The notes: generated from the sequence alone by a model not told the origin. A stretch of 64,000 bases of DNA from Anaerolineaceae bacterium UBA4775 (GCA_002403205.1 DHHJ01000017.1:100444-164443); one strand, 5' to 3'. Positions 1 to 12,069 are shown, counted from the first letter of the stretch. Numbers and translations are program-made.

Positions 1-623
1 TTCACATATCCCAGGCTGTCAAAGACGGTGACCCGAAGAAACCGATCAACAGCATTGAAGAGGTGTTAGAAAAAGGCCAAAAACTGGACTTCTGGGTCAA
101 ACGTGTGCGCAAAGACCGCATCGAGCTGACCATGAAAGAACCCCTCGCAATAGAGTGGCGTGAGATCAAACCAGGTATGACGGTCAAAGGCACCGTGATT
201 CGCCTGGAAACCTTTGGCGCCTTTGTTGAAATTGGCGCTGAACGCCCCGGATTGATCCACATTAGCGAACTATCCCACAGCTATGTGCGCACCCCCAGCG
301 AAGTAGTTCGAGAGGGTGATGAAGTTGAAACCAAGGTATTGGAAGTCAACCGCCGGAAGAAGCAGATCAAGCTCAGCATTAAAGCCCTTCAGGAACTTCC
401 TGAGCAGCTCAGCCAGGCTGCCGGTGTCAAAGAGGAAGAGGAACAGGCCCAGGAACCCGATCTGACCGCCATGGAGATTGCCATGCGGCAGGCGATGGAG
501 AAATCTGAGGGTGAAGAGGCCGCTGCCTCAAAGCAAAAACCGCGCAAAAAGAAGGATTCCTCTTCTGCGCAGGATGAAATTCTCTCCCGCACTCTGGAGA
601 AAAAAATTGGTCAAGACTCATAA
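1..623 (+). CDS. S1 RNA-binding domain protein, 3' part
   Basis: The reading frame is open from the left edge (first complete codon at base 3) and ends at 623, so the N-terminus lies outside the window. The visible part begins at the end of one S1 domain (HISQAV...) and holds a full second S1/OB domain, recognisable by IKPGMTVKGTV, FGAFVEIG, GLIHISELS and KQIKLSIKAL. A charged low-complexity tail rich in E, K and S closes the protein. It should bind RNA, as ribosomal protein S1 or a related general RNA-binding protein does, but the number of missing domains is unknown and rpsA cannot be asserted. The internal GTG at 63 is only a convenient codon, not the real start. A GC-rich hairpin follows. 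Confidence 0.85.
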   Translation, partial: HISQAVKDGDPKKPINSIEEVLEKGQKLDFWVKRVRKDRIELTMKEPLAIEWREIKPGMTVKGTVIRLETFGAFVEIGAERPGLIHISELSHSYVRTPSEVVREGDEVETKVLEVNRRKKQIKLSIKALQELPEQLSQAAGVKEEEEQAQEPDLTAMEIAMRQAMEKSEGEEAAASKQKPRKKKDSSSAQDEILSRTLEKKIGQDS

Positions 624-669
624 TTTAGATTTCTCGCCCACGAATGTGGGTTTAAGAAGGATTGGATAG

Positions 670-2391
<1,722 letters not shown>

Positions 2392-2432
2392 ACGGTTTTT
2401 ACTCAAATTTGCCGTCTGGAGGATGTAAATAA

Positions 2433-2981
2433 TTGAACAATAAACACCGTTATGTGATCCTGCTCGTGATTTTTGTCCTGGCGCTGGCCTTAACAGGCTG
2501 CCAGCCAGACGAGGAGCCGGCTGAGGGATTGTGTCCCATTGACCTGACCAGCCCTGAGAGTGAAGAGCCGTGTCCTGATGAGCTCACCGAGGCTGAACCG
2601 GGAGTTGAGGCTTACCCGGCGGAGCCCTTGGAGGAAAGCCCCCCCGTAGAAGCCGCTTACCCCATTGTTGAGGCGGACCTTTCTATGCTGCTGCGAACAT
2701 GGCGGTTGGCTGCCTACCTGGAAGATGGCGTCGAACAGCAACCGGCCGACAAAACCCTGACTTTCTCGGCTGATGGGTCTGTCGCACTCACCACGACAGG
2801 GGGTGACCAAGCCGGCACCTGGTCAGTCAATCTTCAGGCGCTCGAACCTACCCTGATACTGGATTTCGGGTCCGGAGGCATTCAGCAATACGATCTCTTA
2901 AGTCTGGAGGTAAACGAACTGGTTTTGCGCACCTGGCATGATACTGTTGAACTTGAGGAAAGATTCCTGCCCGCAGATTGA
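2433..2981 (+). CDS. small secreted lipoprotein with META/lipocalin-like C-terminus
   Basis: A 182-aa predicted lipoprotein starting at TTG with GGAGG at about 2417-2421. The first 22 residues form a signal peptide ending in the lipobox LTGC, so Cys23 would be lipidated and the protein anchored to the outer face of the membrane. A negatively charged proline-rich linker runs to about residue 80. The C-terminal part has the cadence of small lipocalin/META-type domains (LRTWRLAAYLEDG near the start, LTFSADGSVALTTTGG, then GTWSV), but I cannot assign a family firmly. Function unknown. It lies between pyrG and eno without an obvious link to either. Confidence 0.7.
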   Translation: MNNKHRYVILLVIFVLALALTGCQPDEEPAEGLCPIDLTSPESEEPCPDELTEAEPGVEAYPAEPLEESPPVEAAYPIVEADLSMLLRTWRLAAYLEDGVEQQPADKTLTFSADGSVALTTTGGDQAGTWSVNLQALEPTLILDFGSGGIQQYDLLSLEVNELVLRTWHDTVELEERFLPAD

Positions 2982-3040
2982 TGGGGCAGGTTAAGCTAAC
3001 AATTCTGAAAAAATTAATTAAATAGAAAGCTTGGAGGTAA

Positions 3041-4333
<1,293 letters not shown>

Positions 4334-4361
4334 TAATCAGACCAACTGAGCATACAAAATA

Positions 4362-4389
4362 CAGGGACTGTCAAACAAGGCAGTCCCTG
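4362..4389 (+). terminator. hairpin after eno
   Basis: A perfect 9-bp inverted repeat CAGGGACTG/CAGTCCCTG with a 10-base loop lies 28 bases after the enolase stop. No clear T-run follows. A second hairpin (GAACCCTG 4445-4452 with CAGGGTTC 4463-4470) lies further on. Confidence 0.55.
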
Positions 4390-4540
4390 ATTGGTTTAAC
4401 AATGGGGATAATTCCAAAAGCTGCCTCAAAATCTGACCTTATCTGAACCCTGCGAGCGCGCCCAGGGTTCGGAGTTAATGTATTGTAATTTGCTCCTAAA
4501 AATGCTAATCTATCAGTGCAGCACCCCTGAGTTTATCAAA

Positions 4541-5126
4541 CTAGTGTCCTGAAGAAAGCAGAAATAGTAATTCTTCAACGGATTCTGGAACTTCAGGTTC
4601 AGCCAATATCTCTTTTCCGTTGATGGTTACGATGCCTGAACGGATTGGTCGAAGTAACTTAACAAACTGCTTGATACTAATTCCAGTCTGATACTCAATT
4701 CTTCTGCTAATTGCCAAAGCTGCCAAAACAATTGTCAGATGCGCCTTAATTGTTTCTCTCTTTCGATGATAGACTGGCCTAGCTCTCAGATCTGATTTGG
4801 CCATGCGGAAAGTCGCTTCGATCTGAAATAATTGGTGGTAATAAGCAATCATTTCCTAGTTTTTCATACTGCTGTTTGAAGGTCTCCAATAAAAGGGTTG
4901 AAAAGGAGCTCTTGATCCCTACTCGAAGCGAGGAAAGCGGCTTTGGAAATAATTCCAGTTGGTTTTCCTGTAAATGTTTATGCGCTAAATCAAGTAGGAT
5001 TTACAGTTCTTCGTCAGTGTGAGCACTGCCGAGATGAAATATCTTGACTATCTGACCTTTTTGTTTATAGGCAATTTGAACTGCCGTTGCCCCGCTTGTT
5101 GTTTTAACTTTCCGGGTGAACGCCAT
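4541..5126 (-). pseudogene. decayed IS4/IS1634-type transposase remnant
   Basis: Two pieces of one transposase remain on the minus strand. The N-terminal piece starts at 5126 (MAFTRKVKTTSGATAVQIAY, then HLGSAHTDEEL) and is interrupted by an in-frame TAA directly after DEEL. It runs on to about 4860 and then shifts frame. The C-terminal piece (4852-4541) contains FRMAKSDLRARPVYHRKRETI-type sequence, the conserved C-terminal signature of IS1634-like DDE transposases. The central catalytic part between the two is missing, so the gene cannot be active. The nonanucleotide CTAGTGTCC occurs in direct orientation at both sides (4541-4549 and 5158-5166). Family assignment rests on recalled motifs only. 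Confidence 0.75.
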
Positions 5127-5253
5127 CCATCAATTATAGCTTACCCAACATGACCGGCTAGTGTCCCAAAACTTGCAAATTTACCCGTAAAAACATCGAA
5201 AATTTGGTTAAATGATAAACTCAGGTAAAAGGAAATGCATGTAGAATTGGCCT

Positions 5254-5943
5254 ATGACCACACCACTCTCAGCACTGGAAGATCAAATCATCACCTGCCG
5301 CAGATGCCCCCGCCTGGTTGCATGGCGGGAGGAAGTTGCCAGAACCAAACGCAAAGCCTACCGTGATCAGACCTACTGGGGCAAGCCCGTGCCGGGGTTT
5401 GGTGACCCGGATGCCCGGATTATGATCGTTGGCCTGGCACCCGGCGCTCATGGTGCCAACCGCACCGGACGGATGTTCACCGGGGATGCCAGCGGTTCCT
5501 TCCTGTATCCAGCCCTGCACAGGGTGGGTTTTGCCAACCAGGACAGCGCAGAGCACCGCGCTGATGGATTAGCCCTGACCGACGCGTTCATCAGCGCGGT
5601 CTGCCGCTGTGTGCCGCCCCAGAACCAGCCAAAAGCCGCCGAGATCAGGAACTGCCTGCCCTGGCTGGAAGCTGAGATCAGCCTGCTGCTAAATTTGCAG
5701 GGTTTTGTCGCCCTGGGAAAGATCGCATTCGACTCCCTCCTGCGCTTGTACCCCACCCGGGATGCGCAGGGGTTAAAACCGGTCTTCGGGCACAATACTC
5801 TTGTGCAGCTCGAAGACAGTGCCCTCTGGCTGCTGGCCTCATACCACCCCAGCCAGCAAAACACCCTCACCGGCCGACTGACCCAGCCCATGTTTGACGC
5901 GGTGTGGGAAAGCGCGCATCAATTACTAGGAAACAGGGGGTAG
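5254..5943 (+). CDS. uracil-DNA glycosylase, family 5 (UdgB) type
   Basis: A 229-aa enzyme expected to remove uracil, and in this family also other deaminated bases, from DNA as the first step of base excision repair. It belongs to the Fe-S-cluster-associated family 4/5 group: CRRCPRLVAWREE near residue 12 supplies cluster-type cysteines, the first catalytic motif is IVGLAPGAHGANRTG followed by RMFTGDASG, and the late motif is ASYHPSQQNT. Absence of an acidic residue in GLAPGAHG is typical of family 5 rather than family 4. It is transcribed alone, downstream of the transposase remnant. The start codon lacks a strong ribosome binding site but agrees with family length. Confidence 0.9.
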   Translation: MTTPLSALEDQIITCRRCPRLVAWREEVARTKRKAYRDQTYWGKPVPGFGDPDARIMIVGLAPGAHGANRTGRMFTGDASGSFLYPALHRVGFANQDSAEHRADGLALTDAFISAVCRCVPPQNQPKAAEIRNCLPWLEAEISLLLNLQGFVALGKIAFDSLLRLYPTRDAQGLKPVFGHNTLVQLEDSALWLLASYHPSQQNTLTGRLTQPMFDAVWESAHQLLGNRG

Positions 5944-6114
5944 GTATTAGGTTTGGTCGATAGAAGCAGGTTGGCGCAACCGGGTTATGTGTGCCAGACT
6001 CTGCTATAATGGGTCGACTGCGATAAGCACCCCCCTCATTCCAGTTAAGGATGCTCTGATACCTGCTGCCTAATACCAAGTTCCTCGTACCTGGTTCACT
6101 GATCCTACGCCACC

Positions 6115-6903
6115 ATGCTCTCGCTTCGACTCGATAAAGTCACCTTTTCTTACCCGTCCAATCTCATCCTCCAGGAGGCCTCCTGCGAGATCCAGGCGGG
6201 CTGTTACGGTGTAATTGTCCCCAACGGCAGCGGGAAAACCACCTTGCTGAAGCTGATCCTGGGTTAACTCAAGCCGGATTCGGGCTTTATCCTGCGGGAG
6301 AAAAACCTGCAGGTTGCCTACATGGCCCAGGAAATGGCCTTCGACCCAGGGCAATCTGCCTGCGCATTCGTCCGTCAGGGTGCCGAGCGCGTCCTCGCCC
6401 TTGAGGGTGAACTGACCGATCTGGAAGCCAAGTTTGCCGACCCGGCTTATTACACCCATGAGCCGTGTCTGGCCCGCCTGCTGGATCAGCAGGAAAAGTT
6501 CCTGGAAGCCTACAACCAGCTCGGCGGTCCCGGTCTTGACGGGCAGGTCCGGGCTTTGCTGATGGCTATCGGCTTTGAAGACCATGAGGTCACCCTGCCA
6601 GTGGAACACCTTAGCGGCGGGCAAAAAAAGCTCCTCGGGCTGGCGCGCATCATGGTCGGCCGGCCCGACATCTTGCTGCTGGATGAGCCGACCAACCATC
6701 TCGACATCCCCTCGTGCGAAGTTTTGGAGGATGCTTTGCTTGACTTTGACGGCACCATCCTGGCGATCTCGCATGACCGCTATTTTCTGGACCGGATTGT
6801 CAGCCGCATCCTCTACCTGCACGAGGCAGGCATCGACTCTTACCTGGGAAATTATTCAGATTACGAGCATCAACGCCTGGAGAAATTATGTTCGGCCCCT
6901 TAA
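6115..6903 (+). pseudogene. truncated ABC-F ATPase with internal stop
   Basis: The frame from the ATG at 6115 encodes the first ABC domain of an ABC-F protein (ribosome-associated translation factor or antibiotic protection type). The Walker A motif is PNGSGKTTLL, followed by an in-frame TAA at 6265-6267 in place of the usual small residue before LKPDSG. The frame then continues with the ABC signature LSGGQKKLLGLA, Walker B ILLLDEPTNHLD and the switch histidine in ISHDRYFLDRIV. It stops soon after the first domain, whereas ABC-F proteins normally have two ABC domains over 500-650 residues. An open fragment could in principle start at 6322, but it lacks Walker A and cannot be an ATPase. Confidence 0.8.
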
Positions 6904-6909
6904 ATTGTG

Positions 6910-6938
6910 GAGCGTCAGGGACGCCGACCCTGACGCTC
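6910..6938. terminator. perfect 11-bp hairpin after the ABC-F remnant
   Basis: GAGCGTCAGGG (6910-6920) pairs perfectly with CCCTGACGCTC (6928-6938) around a 7-base loop. No T-run follows on either side, so it may be a terminator stem or a dispersed palindromic repeat. Confidence 0.45.
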
Positions 6939-7112
6939 ATCAGAAGGAGAAGAAAAGTGTCTTAGATGCTCTAATTGTAGCATCCCAGAGGGTTGTTTAC
7001 TTGACGGTTACCCTACGATCACCCTACGCGCGACCATTAAATGCCAGTTAACTCCCTATCGATAAGCGCTTTACCTTTTGCGAACGGTTTATTAATCGCA
7101 GGCACAGGTGGG

Positions 7113-8345
7113 TTACTCGTAGCGCAGCGCTTCTACCGGGGCCAGGTTGGAAGCCCGATTGGCAGGGTAATAGCCAAAGAAAACGCCTACTGCTGCAGAA
7201 AAAAGCGTGGCCAGCAGGATCGAATTCAGGGTGACGGCAATCTCCAAGGGTGTACCTGTACTGGCAGCGACCTGGCTGACAGCGGCTGAGATCAGCCAGC
7301 CCAGGGCAATGCCAAGCAAGCCCCCGATCAGGCTCAGCAGTACCGATTCCGTCAGGAATTGGAGCAGAATATCTGTTTTGCGCGCGCCCAGGGCCTTGCG
7401 CAGGCCGATCTCGCGGGTGCGCTCGGTCACCGAGACGAGCATGATGTTCATGATCCCGATTCCGCCCACGAGGAGCGAAATCGCGCCGATTCCACCTAAA
7501 AAGATCGTCAGCACGCTGGTGATGGTAGAAGCCACTGCCAAGAAGTCCTGCTGGTTGAGCAGGGTGAAGTCGTCAGGGCTGCGCGGGGGAATGCGGTGTG
7601 TGGTGCGCAAGACCTCGCGAATTTGCCGGATGGCCAGGTCGGCGTTATCCACATCAACCATTGAGGCCAGGATGTACTGGACTCGATCGGGTGCGCCGCT
7701 GCGGGGCAGGCGGGCTTGTGCGGTCGAGATGGGGATGTACACGTTGTTATCGGGGTTGTTGAAGGCGCTGCCGCCTTTGGCCTCCGCGACACCCACGATG
7801 CGGTAGGGGTAACCGCCGATGCGGATCGAGTTGCCAACCACACCTGAGCTCCGGCCTAGCAATTGTTGTGCGATTGAGGGGCCTAACACCACCACTGCGC
7901 TGCGCCCATCGATCTGCGCCTGGCTGATAAATGTACCCTCTGCGATCGTGATGTTCTGGACAAACTGGTAATCCGGCGTGATCCCCAAGATCGAGGTGGT
8001 CACACTGCGATCGGCATGGGTGACCTCGGTCGCTCCGGTGAATACGGGGGCCACATACGCGATTTCCGTGGCGCGCGTGGAGGAGGCCAGCGCCTGGGCG
8101 TCTCGCAGGGTCAGGTCCTTAGGGTTACTGACATCTTCGCTGTTGTTGCCGCTAAGGATATAGATCACATTGGTGCCGATGCTTTCGATTTCGCCGGTGA
8201 TGGAAGCGCCCGCGCTTTCTCCCAGTGAAAGCAGCGCGATCACTGAGGCTACGCCGATCACAATCCCTAGGATGGTGAGAAGGGAGCGCGTTTTATTGGC
8301 GTTCAGGCTCGCAAAGGCTTCTTTTATGTTCAGCAAGAAGTTCAC
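7113..8345 (-). CDS. MacB-type ABC transporter permease
   Basis: A 410-aa membrane subunit of a MacB/LolC-like type VII ABC system. One transmembrane helix lies at about residues 20-40, followed by a large extracytoplasmic MacB_PCD domain, then three C-terminal helices of the FtsX fold containing [20 protein letters not shown] and GLRKALGAR. In this family the permease drives mechanotransmission for export of peptides, drugs or lipoproteins rather than classical transport. The GTG start at 8345 overlaps the end of the ATPase gene by 4 nt (GTGA), so translation is coupled. It is last in an operon ordered adaptor, ATPase, permease. Confidence 0.93.
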   Translation of the reverse strand: MNFLLNIKEAFASLNANKTRSLLTILGIVIGVASVIALLSLGESAGASITGEIESIGTNVIYILSGNNSEDVSNPKDLTLRDAQALASSTRATEIAYVAPVFTGATEVTHADRSVTTSILGITPDYQFVQNITIAEGTFISQAQIDGRSAVVVLGPSIAQQLLGRSSGVVGNSIRIGGYPYRIVGVAEAKGGSAFNNPDNNVYIPISTAQARLPRSGAPDRVQYILASMVDVDNADLAIRQIREVLRTTHRIPPRSPDDFTLLNQQDFLAVASTITSVLTIFLGGIGAISLLVGGIGIMNIMLVSVTERTREIGLRKALGARKTDILLQFLTESVLLSLIGGLLGIALGWLISAAVSQVAASTGTPLEIAVTLNSILLATLFSAAVGVFFGYYPANRASNLAPVEALRYE

Positions 8346-9040
8346 CGGCGCACCTCCTCGGTTTCGATCAACCCGTCTCGGAGGTGAATAACCCGTTCAG
8401 CAACGGCAGCGACCTCCGGATCGTGGGTGACGATTAAAATAGTGGTGCCATCGCTCTCGTTGAGAGATAGTAGGAGCCTCATGATCTCTTCACCCGAGGC
8501 TGTGTCCAGGTTGCCGGTAGGTTCGTCGGCCAGGATGATAGAGGGGTTATTGACAACAGCCCGGGCAATGGCCACGCGCTGCTGCTGGCCACCTGAAAGC
8601 TCATTGGGCTGGTGATTGGTGCGATTGCCCAATCCGACCGCTTCCAGTGCTTTAAGCGCTAATTCCTTGCGGCTGCCGTTTATCCCCGAATAGCGCAGCG
8701 GCAGCTCGACATTAGCCAGGGCTGTTGCTCGCGGTAGCAGGTTGAACTGCTGAAACACAAACCCGATCTTGCGGTTGCGCACTTCAGCCAGTTCGTCATC
8801 CAGTAAGGAGGAAACCAGCTCGCCATCCAGGTAGTAATCGCCATCTGTAGGGTTGTCGAGGCAGCCAATCATGTTCATCAGCGTGGATTTTCCGGACCCC
8901 GATGGACCCATGATCGCCAGCACTTCCCCGCGCCGCACGGTGAAGCTGACACCGCGCAAAGCATGCACCTGGATCTCACCCATCTGGTAGACCTTGGTTA
9001 GGTTTTCTACCCGAATGACAAATTCACCTTCAGTCATCAT
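8342..9040 (-). CDS. MacB/LolD-type ABC transporter ATP-binding protein
   Basis: The 232-aa ATPase of the same export system. Motifs are Walker [12 protein letters not shown], the Q-loop region [11 protein letters not shown], signature [14 protein letters not shown], Walker [13 protein letters not shown] and the H-loop IVTHDPEVA. The sequence matches the MacB/LolD/FtsE class that works with FtsX-fold permeases. It starts only 5 bases after the adaptor gene and overlaps the permease by 4 nt. The substrate cannot be deduced; no outer-membrane TolC partner is present, as expected if the host has one membrane. Confidence 0.95.
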   Translation of the reverse strand: MMTEGEFVIRVENLTKVYQMGEIQVHALRGVSFTVRRGEVLAIMGPSGSGKSTLMNMIGCLDNPTDGDYYLDGELVSSLLDDELAEVRNRKIGFVFQQFNLLPRATALANVELPLRYSGINGSRKELALKALEAVGLGNRTNHQPNELSGGQQQRVAIARAVVNNPSIILADEPTGNLDTASGEEIMRLLLSLNESDGTTILIVTHDPEVAAVAERVIHLRDGLIETEEVRR

Positions 9041-9045
9041 GTGTC

Positions 9046-10446
9046 CTAATTCCCGAATCCGCCAAAACCACCGCCGCCGGGCGGGCCACCAAAAGGCATA
9101 GCCCCAGTGACCTCTGCCGGCGGGTTGAGCACGATCAGCTCGCCTTCCTGGATGTCAGCCTCAACCACCTCGCTGTAAAAATCTGAATAGCTTCCCAGGG
9201 AAACCGGCACAGCCACATAGTCGCCTCCCCGCTGGACATACACCCGCGGCTGTCCGTTTGAGCTGACGATGGCGTCATTGGGGATGACGAACACATCTTC
9301 GATTACCTCAACCAGCAGGGTCACCGCAGCGGTCATCCCGGGGCGAATGCGCACATCCGTATCCAGGATCTGCACGGTGACGGTAAACTCCACCACGCCC
9401 TGGGCAGAGGTCCCCACCGGTGAGATCTCGGTCACCTCACCGTTAAAAGTGCTTTCGAAATATGCATCGAACACCAGTTGGGCGGGCTGTCCTACCTGCA
9501 CCTCTGGAATGTCAATTTCTGAGATCTGCACCGCCAAGCGCAGGTCGGACAGGTTGTCAAGCCGAAGCGCTCGGGTACCCATCTGGACCACATCGCCAAC
9601 TTGTGCGGGCAGGTCTGTGACCACGCCGGCAAAGGGCGCCTTGATGGTGGGGCTGTCGAGCCGGGATTGGGCGATCGCCAGGCGGGTCTCGAGAATAGTT
9701 ACATCGTCGGGGTCCGGGCCGTCAATCAGGGTCTCAACCCGATTTTGCATGCGGGCCACGCGTGCTTCAGCTAGTTCGATCTCCAACTCTGCTTCGGCAA
9801 CCTCACGCTCTGAATAGTCGGCCAGGCAGTAATTGAGGTTGGCCTGGGCCGTGTTGACCCTCTGCAGGTTCAAGGCGGTTTGCTGGATGTTATAGATCTG
9901 CTCTGCTTGTTCCAGTTCGTCTTCCAATTCTTCGATGCGTTCATCGGAACAGCGCTGATAGTTCATCACCACTCGGTTGCTCTCAAGATCTTCAAGGTAG
10001 TCCTCTGCATTCAGCAGGTCCAGCCGGGCCTGGGCGAGGTCGGCGCCCCAGTTCTGATAGAGCTCGTCCAGGGCTTTTTGGGCGTTGATCACATCGATCT
10101 CGGCCTGGAGGACGTCCACGGCCAGAGAATCCGTCTCCAGGGACATCAACACCTGGTCTTTTTCGACTGTGTCGCCCAGAGAAACGTTGACCTCCCCAAC
10201 ACTGCCGCTGGCAGACCAGGTCAACACGGCTGTCTGAGAGGGCTGGACGGTGCCGGTGCCAAAAATGGAGGCACTCAAGCTACCCCGCCGGTAGGGTTCG
10301 GTCTCGATATTGGCAAACTCCTGACTTGTTTCGCTTTGGGCGCTTATAATCTGCCAGCCGACGAACAGCCCGGCTAAAACCACTAAAAATAACACCAGCC
10401 ATAACCCTTTTTTACTTTTTTTCTTTTTCTGTCTTGTTTCTACCAA
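9046..10446 (-). CDS. HlyD/MacA-family periplasmic adaptor (membrane fusion protein)
   Basis: A 466-aa adaptor. Residues about 14-34 form an N-terminal membrane anchor after a lysine-rich start. A split biotinyl-lipoyl hairpin follows ([18 protein letters not shown] early, [16 protein letters not shown] later), with an alpha-helical coiled-coil between about residues 110 and 230, then beta-barrel and membrane-proximal domains. The tail is glycine-rich. The start is TTG, supported by GGAGGAAG four bases upstream. It is the first gene of the adaptor-ATPase-permease operon and would connect the permease to the outside or hold substrate. A TACAAT on the minus strand at 10486-10491 may be the -10 element. 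Confidence 0.92.
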   Translation of the reverse strand: MVETRQKKKKSKKGLWLVLFLVVLAGLFVGWQIISAQSETSQEFANIETEPYRRGSLSASIFGTGTVQPSQTAVLTWSASGSVGEVNVSLGDTVEKDQVLMSLETDSLAVDVLQAEIDVINAQKALDELYQNWGADLAQARLDLLNAEDYLEDLESNRVVMNYQRCSDERIEELEDELEQAEQIYNIQQTALNLQRVNTAQANLNYCLADYSEREVAEAELEIELAEARVARMQNRVETLIDGPDPDDVTILETRLAIAQSRLDSPTIKAPFAGVVTDLPAQVGDVVQMGTRALRLDNLSDLRLAVQISEIDIPEVQVGQPAQLVFDAYFESTFNGEVTEISPVGTSAQGVVEFTVTVQILDTDVRIRPGMTAAVTLLVEVIEDVFVIPNDAIVSSNGQPRVYVQRGGDYVAVPVSLGSYSDFYSEVVEADIQEGELIVLNPPAEVTGAMPFGGPPGGGGFGGFGN

Positions 10447-10689
10447 GTTCTTCCTCCATATATTTTAGCGCATTTAACAATTCGTATTGTAGCACCCGGA
10501 GTTACCCATGGCAAGTGTTTGTGAAAGCCCCGTTCTCAGTGATGGCCGAGTGATGGTGGTTCGTTTTCACCAACGAGCTGGATCGCACAGGGGAGCAACC
10601 GATGCCTTTGGTGATTTATTTTCGATCAGCAACATGTTGTTTTACCTACATACGGGTATTAAGAGAAACCAAATCGGGTCAACGTCGAG

Positions 10690-10708
10690 GAGAGGCACAA
10701 TGCCTCTC
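10690..10708. other. isolated perfect hairpin between divergent transcripts
   Basis: GAGAGGCA (10690-10697) and TGCCTCTC (10701-10708) form an 8-bp stem with a 3-base loop in the otherwise non-coding stretch 10447-10825. The rest of that stretch shows no convincing gene. The 88-codon frame at 10508-10774 has no ribosome binding site or recognisable domain. Confidence 0.35.
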
Positions 10709-10825
10709 GGTGAAGGGTTTGACGTCTTGTTCTATACGGCTCTCCTCCGACAGGGTGACCGGGTGTGGTTGTGATCGGCGGTTACCGCCGGCTTGACACT
10801 AATAATGTCTCTACAATATCCCTTC

Positions 10826-10854
10826 TTGAAAAAATACGACAAATATGATAATAT
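10826..10854 (+). promoter_or_regulatory. candidate sigma70-type promoter for the arsM-like gene
   Basis: TTGAAA at 10826-10831 is followed at 17-bp spacing by TAATAT (10849-10854); GATAAT overlaps at shorter spacing. The region is strongly AT-rich. It would start a leader of roughly 260 nt before the ATG at 11128. Confidence 0.45.
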
Positions 10855-10875
10855 TTATACAATTATAATTAATTT

Positions 10876-11110
10876 GTGGCGTGCCGAGTGAATTGATCCT
10901 ATTGGCTAGATCATTTCACGTGCCGTCAGATCCTGTCAATCGAGCCCGTTTTACAGCGTCGCAGGTTCTCATCTCAATCATCCCTGGCAACTGGATGGGA
11001 TGGTTCAGTTTTCTCCACACTTACGTGTTCTGACCCACCTCCCATACTTGGATTGCCGTCCCTGCGGACAGGATCTTACGCAATATTGGTAGACCGGTGA
11101 ACACCGGGTA
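10876..11110 (+). promoter_or_regulatory. long structured 5' leader of the arsM-like gene
   Basis: About 260 untranslated bases precede the gene and contain several potential stems. GTGAATTGATC (10888-10898) pairs with GATCATTTCAC (10909-10919) with one mismatch. A second stem is built from AATCATCCC against GGGATGGTT in the 10975-11006 area, and GTCC/GGAC forms a small hairpin inside an ATTGC...GCAAT closing pair (about 11052-11083). CCGGTG/CACCGG lies just before the AAGGAGGT ribosome binding site (11111-11118). I recognise no known riboswitch consensus, so this is a candidate cis-regulatory RNA only. Confidence 0.4.
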
Positions 11111-11127
11111 AAGGAGGTCTTGGGCGT

Positions 11128-11978
11128 ATGGCAAACCAACTTAATTCTGATCTAAGCTTGAACCTGGACATTAATGAACTCAGGTCGGCCATCCAGTATG
11201 AATATGAGGGGGTTGCATTGAAGCCAGAGCTTGGTTTTCACTTTCATACCGGCCGCAAGTTGGCTGGTATGCTTGATTATCAGGCTGACTGGCTGGAAGG
11301 CATCCCAGAAAGAGCGATCGAATCCTTTGCTGGCACGGGCAATCCCTTCAGCCTGGGCAACCTAAAGCCGGGCGAAAATGTGGTGGATGTCGGCAGCGGT
11401 GCTGGCATTGACAGCCTGATCGCAGCCAAAATGGTTGCCCAGATGGGCAGGTGATCGGCGTGGACATGACCCCAGCCATGCTAGAGAAAGCCCGGCGGGC
11501 GGCTAAAGAAGCAGGCTTTGACAACGTGACCTTCCGCCAGGGGTTTGGCGAAGAACTGCCCGTCGATGACGGTTGGGCAGATGTCGTCATTTCCAACGGC
11601 GTGTTGAACCTGATGCCGGATAAAACGGCCGGCCTGCAGGAGATGGCCCGGGTGTTAAAACCCGACGGAAGGCTCCAGCTTGGCGATATCCTCGTACAAA
11701 AAGAAGTGCCCCTGGATGTCAAGCAGGATATCGAGCTTTGGTCTGGCTGAATTGCCGGCGGTCTGCTGGAAGCAGAATTACACATGACCGTTGTGATGGC
11801 CGGATTTGTGGATTTTAAGATCACCAAACGGCTGGATATTTTCAGCGGTGCGCCCCAGGAGGGCAGTGCAGGCGACTTCGGCACTTTGGGGATCACCTTC
11901 AGCGCACGCCGTCCGCACTCAAAAGAGGAGTGGCACGCTGAACTGAAGGCTCTGAACTGCGAAATCCCGGCGGATTAA
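11128..11978 (+). CDS. arsenite methyltransferase-like protein, candidate selenoprotein with a frameshift
   Basis: SAM-dependent methyltransferase of the arsenite methyltransferase (ArsM/AS3MT) type, about 283 aa if read through. The SAM motif is VVDVGSGAGIDSLIAA, then VIGVDMTPAMLEKAR and ADVVISNGVLNL. Two interruptions occur. First, the frame ends at 11454 and continues from about 11450 in another frame; one extra G in the G-run of the ATGGGC context would restore MGQVIGVDMTP. Second, a TGA at 11748-11750 gives LWSG-stop-IAGGLL, exactly where Cys homologues have a conserved catalytic cysteine (LWxxCIAGAL). A SECIS-like hairpin follows immediately, so selenocysteine at about residue 208 is plausible. 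The gene has a strong AAGGAGGT site and a terminator. A decayed gene is the alternative. Confidence 0.65.
11748..11776 (+). promoter_or_regulatory. candidate bacterial SECIS element next to in-frame UGA
   Basis: After TGA (11748-11750) there are 16 bases, then the apical loop TGGAA (11767-11771) closed by a perfect 5-bp stem TCTGC (11762-11766) with GCAGA (11772-11776). Known bacterial SECIS elements sit directly downstream of the UGA, have the loop about 16-37 nt away and carry a G in the first two loop positions. All three hold here. The stem is short and lacks an obvious bulged U. Confidence 0.5.
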
Positions 11979-12040
11979 ACCCGCCTTGAGCCGGGAGCGC
12001 TAACCCGGTGGGAAAAGATCCACATCAAAATAGCCAAAGG

Positions 12041-12069
12041 GGCAGGTATGACCACCTGCCTGTTTTTTT
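12041..12069 (+). terminator. rho-independent terminator of the arsM-like gene
   Basis: GGCAGGT (12041-12047) pairs with ACCTGCC (12054-12060) around a 6-base loop, followed by TGTTTTTTT. A classic intrinsic terminator. Confidence 0.85.

Noticed and set aside
6265..6267. Recoding of the in-frame stop in the ABC-F gene
   Set aside because: The codon is TAA, not TGA, and there is no SECIS-like structure; the gene also lacks its second domain.
10508..10774. 88-codon plus-strand frame upstream of the arsM-like gene
   Set aside because: No ribosome binding site, no domain, contains a strong hairpin and lies in a probable regulatory region.
11979..12060. Riboswitch after the arsM-like gene
   Set aside because: The CCGGG/CCCGG and GGCAGGT/ACCTGCC stems fit a simple terminator region; no riboswitch consensus is visible and the next gene is on the opposite strand.
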